Shown here piece after piece: positions 60,129 to 64,000 of a stretch of DNA of 64,000 nucleotides. This DNA is from Myxococcales bacterium (lineage in GTDB: Bacteria > Myxococcota_A > Polyangia > Nannocystales > Nannocystaceae), in NCBI GenBank assembly GCA_020633335.1, contig JACKDU010000003.1, forward strand, positions 1-64,000. The letters are read 5' to 3'. The position numbers and the translations under genes are program-made. The first letter of the stretch is position 1. Each line of letters starts with the position of its first letter. The notes under the pieces were generated by a model. The model did no database searches. It worked only from the letters and a program-made list of their open reading frames with translations, and was not told where the DNA came from.

Positions 60129-61574
60129 ATGACCGCCCGCGTCCCCGTCTCCGTGTGCTCGGTGTTCCTCCTCCTCGTCGCCTGCAGCGGCGACGACGGC
60201 GGGAGCGGCGGGAGCGAGAGCGCGGGCTCCACGAGCGGCCTCTCCTCGGGCGCGAGCGCGTCGCCGACGACCACGCTGACCAGCGGCGCGAGCGGGAGCG
60301 GCAGCGGCGGGGAGAGCGAGGGGACCTCGAGCGGCGGCGACACGACGAGCGGGGGGACCTCGACGGGCGGCGACACGACGACCTCGACTGGCGGCAGCAC
60401 CGGGGTCGACTCCGGCACGACCACCGGCGGTGGCGAGCCGAGCGACGAGGATCTCCTGCGGATGGCGATCGAGGGCGAGCTCGACCCCGGCGACGTGATG
60501 CAGCAGATCGCAGACGGGGGCGGCTTCCCCGTCAAGACCGAGGCCGGCACCTTCATGTTCGCCTGCCTCTGCGGCCCCGGCACCTGGGCGCTGGTCGGCG
60601 ATCACAACCAGTGGGCGCCCGACGTGATGATGAAGGCCGGGGCGCTCTGGTGGACCGAGGTCGAGATCGCCGATCCCGACGGCAGCCTCTACAAGTTCCA
60701 CGACACGATCGACGCCTACATCCCGGACCCGATGGGCCGGCGCTACGGCTACGACAACTTCGGCGAGTTCTCGCTGGTCCGCGCGAGCGCCCCCCACCTC
60801 GAGCGCTGGTACGGCCTCGAGGGCTATGGCCTCGAGCCCCGCGACGTCCAGGTCTACGTCCCCCAGGACGCCGCCTTCACCCACGTCGTCTACGCCCACG
60901 ACGGCCAGAACCTCTTCGATCCCGACGGGATCTGGGGCGGCTGGAAGCTCCAGGAGAGCGTCCCGCCGGAGATGCTGGTGGTCGGCGTCGACAACACGCC
61001 GGCGCGGATGGACGAGTACACCCACACCACCGACAAGATCGGCGGCCAGACCCTCGGCGGCAAGGGCAGCGACTACGCGAAGCTCGTCCACGAGGAGCTC
61101 CGGCCGCGGATGGAGGCGGCCTACGGCGCGCCGCTCCGGGTCGGCCTGATGGGCTCGTCACTCGGCGGCCTGATCTCGCTCTACATCGCCGACCAGTACG
61201 CGAGCGAGTACGACATGACGATGTCGCTCTCGGGGACCGCGGGCTGGGGCTCGATCGGCGCCGGCCTCAAGAACCCGACGATCCGCGAGCTCTACGAGAT
61301 GGCCGGCAAGCGCGACTTCGCGATCTACCTCGATCACGGCGGCGACGACGGCGGCATGGCCTGCGTCGACTCGGACATGGACGGGACCATGGACGACAAC
61401 GACCTGGCGAGCGACAACTACTGCGAGAACCTCCAGCTCCGCGACGCGCTCATCGATCTCGGCTACACCAGCGAGGTCGATCTCTGGCACTACTGGGAGC
61501 CGGGGGCGCCCCACAACGAGGCGGCCTGGGCCGCCCGCGTGGGGATCCCGCTCGGGCTCTTCGCGGACCTCTAG
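60129..61574 (+). CDS. Secreted lipoprotein esterase (esterase D/enterochelin-esterase-like) with E-set-like N domain
   Basis: A 481-residue lipoprotein: lipobox VACS after a short signal, then about 80 residues of Ser/Gly/Thr linker. An E-set/CBM48-like region at about 135-200 (FACLCGPGTWALVGDHNQWAPD, WWTEVEIADPDGSLYKF) leads into an alpha/beta-hydrolase esterase: VYAHDGQNLFDP, LVVGVDNTPARMDEYT, nucleophile S344 in GLMGSSLGGLISLY, and a C-terminal PGAPHNEAAWAAR His. A DxDxDGxxD-type loop (DSDMDGTMDDND) may bind calcium. The glycan-type N domain and place after glgB suggest, but do not prove, a carbohydrate-related ester substrate. Confidence 0.8.
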   Translation: MTARVPVSVCSVFLLLVACSGDDGGSGGSESAGSTSGLSSGASASPTTTLTSGASGSGSGGESEGTSSGGDTTSGGTSTGGDTTTSTGGSTGVDSGTTTGGGEPSDEDLLRMAIEGELDPGDVMQQIADGGGFPVKTEAGTFMFACLCGPGTWALVGDHNQWAPDVMMKAGALWWTEVEIADPDGSLYKFHDTIDAYIPDPMGRRYGYDNFGEFSLVRASAPHLERWYGLEGYGLEPRDVQVYVPQDAAFTHVVYAHDGQNLFDPDGIWGGWKLQESVPPEMLVVGVDNTPARMDEYTHTTDKIGGQTLGGKGSDYAKLVHEELRPRMEAAYGAPLRVGLMGSSLGGLISLYIADQYASEYDMTMSLSGTAGWGSIGAGLKNPTIRELYEMAGKRDFAIYLDHGGDDGGMACVDSDMDGTMDDNDLASDNYCENLQLRDALIDLGYTSEVDLWHYWEPGAPHNEAAWAARVGIPLGLFADL

Positions 61575-61587
61575 CGGGCGCGCCGCG

Positions 61588-61761
61588 CTAGTCGACGACC
61601 GGCTCGAAGTCCGCCTTCTCGGCGCCGCACTCCGGGCAGCACCAGTCCTCGGGGAGGTCCTCGAAGGGCGTGCCCGCCGGGATCCCGGAGTCGGGGTCGC
61701 CCTCGGCGGGGTCGTAGATGTGGCCACAGATCAGGCAGCGGTACTTGGTCGCCTTCGACAT
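61588..61761 (-). CDS. Rubredoxin
   Basis: A 57-residue iron protein carrying one electron. Both metal knuckles are intact: YRCLICGHIYDPAEGD near the N terminus and WCCPECGAEK near the C terminus, with the conserved GIPAGTPFEDLPEDW between them. It is a canonical length. It stands alone on the minus strand between the esterase and the VIT-domain gene, with no rubredoxin reductase or partner oxidase nearby. Confidence 0.95.
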   Translation of the reverse strand: MSKATKYRCLICGHIYDPAEGDPDSGIPAGTPFEDLPEDWCCPECGAEKADFEPVVD

Positions 61762-61854
61762 CGAGCAAGAGGAGAGCGCGAGAGCGGGCGCGCGTCAATG
61801 GCCGGGAACATCTCCGGGGGGTCGCTGTCCTGCCCCTGCCAGAGAGGAGAGCCC

Positions 61855-64000
61855 ATGCTTTCGACCGCGCTCCACATCGCCTTCGGCCTCGCGGCCCTGA
61901 CGTCCCTCGGCTCGCTCGCCTGCACGCCCGGCGGCGAGGAGGAGCCCGCCGACGAGGCCGCCTCCGAGCCCGCGGCGAGCGAGGCCGCGGAGGCGAGCGA
62001 CGCCGAAGGGGCGGAGGCCGAAGTCGCCCATGTCGAGGCGATCCCGCGGGTCACCTGGCGACCCTCCGCGGCCGCCGGCGAGCGGGTCCACCTCGATCCC
62101 AGCGAGGCGCCGACCGCCGACGCGCGCTGCGCTGCGGGCCCCGGGACCGCGGCCTACGCCGTCGATCCCGGCCAGAAGGCCGGCGGCGGGCAGATCCTCG
62201 TCCAGCGCGGCGACGCGGTGATGGCGATGCCCCTGCAGAAGACCCGCTTCGACACCGTGGTCGTCGGCACGATCGCCGAGAGCACCGTCACCCAGGTCTT
62301 CCACAACCCCTTCGACACGCCGATCGAGGCCCTCTACACCTTCCCGCTGCCGAACGAGGGGGCGGTCGACGACTACGCGATCCAGATCGGCAAGCGGCTG
62401 ATCCGCGGCGAGATGAAGGAGCGCGCCGAGGCCCGCCAGATCTACGAGAAGGCCCGCGACGAGGGCCGCAGCGCCGGCCTCCTCGAGCAGGATCGGCCCG
62501 ACGTCTTCACCCAGAGCCTCGCCAACATCCCGCCCGGCCAGGCGATCGAGGTGACGATCCACGTGGTCCAGCCGCTCCACCAGGAGAAGGGGCGCCTCGA
62601 GCTGGTGCTGCCGACGGTCGTCGGCGAGCGCTACATCCCGCCCGAGGGGGCGCCGAACGCCGAGCACCTCGCGCCGCCGACCCGGGCCGCGGGCGCGCCC
62701 TCGTGCGCGTCGCTCGAGGTCAGCGTGGCGATCGAGGCCGGCGCCGGCCTGCCGATCCAGGGGCTCGCGTCGCGCTACCACGCGGTCGCGGTCGATCGCC
62801 AGGAGGACGGCGCGCTGGTCGAGCTCGCCCGCGCCGGCGAGCTCCTGAACCGCGACTTCGTCCTCTCCTGGGCGCTCCGCGGCGACGCGCCGAAGGCGTC
62901 GATCCTCGCCCAGCCCGATCGCAGCGGCGACGGCGGCCACTTCACGATGACCATCGTCCCGCCGGCGCTGGTCAACAAGGACGAGGTCCGCGGCCGCGAG
63001 CTGGTCTTCGTGATCGACTCCTCGGGGTCGATGCACGGGCCGCCGATCGAGACCGCGAAGGCGACGGTCGAGAAGGCGCTCGAGAGCATGGGGCCGGCCG
63101 ACACCTTCCAGATCCTCAACTTCGCGGAGTCGGTGTCGGCCCTCGGCCCGCGGCCGCTGGCGAACACCGCGGCCAACCGCGCGCGGGCGCGCGAGCACCT
63201 CCAGCGGGTCACCAGCATGGGCGGCACCCAGATGCTCCGCGGGATTAACGCCTCACTCGAGATGCCCCACGATCCCCAGCGCCTGCGGATGGTCCTCTTC
63301 CTGACGGACGGCTACATCGGCAACGAGCAGCAGATCTTCACCGCGCTCGACGAGAGGATCGGCGACGCCCGCCTCTTCAGCCTCGGCGTCGGCGCGTCGG
63401 TGAACCGCCACCTCCTCGACGGGATGGCGACCTTCGGCCGCGGCGCGGTCACCTACATGGGCCCGGACGAGGCGCCCAAGGCGGTCGTCAGCCGCTTCTT
63501 CGAGCGGATCGACAACCCTGTCCTTACGGACATCTCGATCGACTGGGGGGATGTGGTCGTCGACGCGGTGCTCCCCGGCAAGATCCCCGACCTCTTCGCC
63601 GGCCAGCCGGTGGTGATCTACGGCAAGTACCGCGGGGCGCCGGCCGGGCTCGTCCACCTCGAGGGGACGATCGCCGGCGAGCGGGTGCGGATCCCGGTCA
63701 AGGTCGACTTCTCGCGGGCGGAGAACGCCAGCGGCCTCGCCTCGATGTGGGCGCGCAAGCAGATCGACGAGTGGCTCGGTCCCCGGCGCCTCCGCGACGA
63801 CGGCGGCAAGATCACGCGCCTGGTCACCGACCTGGCGATCGAGCGGCGGATCATGACCGAGTACACCGCCTTCGTCGCCGTCGATCACGAGGTGGTGATC
63901 AACCCCGACGGCACCTCGCGGACGATCCAGCAGGCGGTCGAGGTCCCCTTCGGCACCGAGGGCGTCGGCGCCGGCGAGTCCTACGGGGTCGGCGGCCTCG
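61855..64000 (+). CDS. VIT/von Willebrand A domain lipoprotein (3' end outside window)
   Basis: At least 715 residues from an ATG preceded by AGAGGAGAG; the frame is open at the window end. Signal peptide and lipobox SLGSLACT, an Ala/Glu/Asp-rich linker, then a VIT domain (about residues 120-250: VVVGTIAESTVTQVFHNP, ALYTFPLPNEGAVDDYAI, ERAEARQIYEKARDEGR). A vWA domain begins at about 385 with the metal-binding MIDAS DSSGSM, and continues MGGTQMLRGINASLEM and MVLFLTDGYIGNE. Such proteins bind ligands or other proteins at the cell surface in a metal-dependent way. Bacterial members often end in a C-terminal sorting segment that is not visible here. Confidence 0.85.
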   Translation, partial: MLSTALHIAFGLAALTSLGSLACTPGGEEEPADEAASEPAASEAAEASDAEGAEAEVAHVEAIPRVTWRPSAAAGERVHLDPSEAPTADARCAAGPGTAAYAVDPGQKAGGGQILVQRGDAVMAMPLQKTRFDTVVVGTIAESTVTQVFHNPFDTPIEALYTFPLPNEGAVDDYAIQIGKRLIRGEMKERAEARQIYEKARDEGRSAGLLEQDRPDVFTQSLANIPPGQAIEVTIHVVQPLHQEKGRLELVLPTVVGERYIPPEGAPNAEHLAPPTRAAGAPSCASLEVSVAIEAGAGLPIQGLASRYHAVAVDRQEDGALVELARAGELLNRDFVLSWALRGDAPKASILAQPDRSGDGGHFTMTIVPPALVNKDEVRGRELVFVIDSSGSMHGPPIETAKATVEKALESMGPADTFQILNFAESVSALGPRPLANTAANRARAREHLQRVTSMGGTQMLRGINASLEMPHDPQRLRMVLFLTDGYIGNEQQIFTALDERIGDARLFSLGVGASVNRHLLDGMATFGRGAVTYMGPDEAPKAVVSRFFERIDNPVLTDISIDWGDVVVDAVLPGKIPDLFAGQPVVIYGKYRGAPAGLVHLEGTIAGERVRIPVKVDFSRAENASGLASMWARKQIDEWLGPRRLRDDGGKITRLVTDLAIERRIMTEYTAFVAVDHEVVINPDGTSRTIQQAVEVPFGTEGVGAGESYGVGGL

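Overview
The window is very GC-rich DNA from a myxobacterium, most likely of the Nannocystaceae type (inference). The evidence is the run of secreted lipoproteins with Ser/Gly/Thr-rich linkers after the lipobox, a protein with four Myxococcus-type CGDG...C repeats, an ECF sigma factor with a membrane segment and TPR-like tail, tandem receiver proteins, and NHL/propeller lipoproteins. Nearly every large reading frame is mirrored by long meaningless frames on other strands, as expected at this GC content.

Layout. 1-9 kb is ordinary but partly decayed chromosome: two receiver proteins, remnants of an AraC regulator, an M18 aminopeptidase and a receiver domain, an ECF sigma factor behind a secreted protein, two paralogous Cys-rich lipoproteins, a methyltransferase and a Myxococcus-repeat protein. 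9.2-12.7 kb holds two convergent coiled-coil genes of unknown function. 12.85-12.92 kb is an array of 11-bp direct repeats.

13.06-42.12 kb is one long unidirectional island of about 30 mostly unrecognisable genes. They are packed with ATGA/GTGA stop-start overlaps and end in a helix-turn-helix (Xis-like) gene and a tyrosine recombinase. I see no terminase, portal, HK97-type capsid, tail, relaxase or type IV secretion genes. It does carry two adjacent beta-rich proteins (256 and 289 aa), at least ten small to mid-size proteins with one terminal membrane helix, a membrane-anchored lytic transglycosylase, a membrane-anchored M23-like protein with substituted catalytic histidines, a ClpP/SDH-type membrane protease, a lone ParA-like ATPase, a giant N6-adenine-methylase/SNF2-helicase (DarB-like, broken by about a dozen frame changes), and a protein with a Mom/XF1762-like DNA-modification domain that shares its N-terminal domain with the giant methylase-helicase. 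My best hypothesis is an integrated tailless, internal-membrane virus or a derived element with its own DNA-modification/anti-restriction module. The capsid assignment is unproven and no packaging ATPase was found.

42.3-64 kb returns to chromosome: a lipoprotein, a hybrid histidine kinase, further lipoproteins, a four-gene operon of propeller lipoproteins ending in a cytochrome P460-like lipoprotein, a citrate synthase divergent from an HTH-citrate synthase fusion across a palindrome-rich promoter, a DUF1285-like gene, a glycogen block (malQ divergent from glgX-glgB plus a secreted esterase), rubredoxin, and a VIT/von Willebrand lipoprotein that runs off the end.
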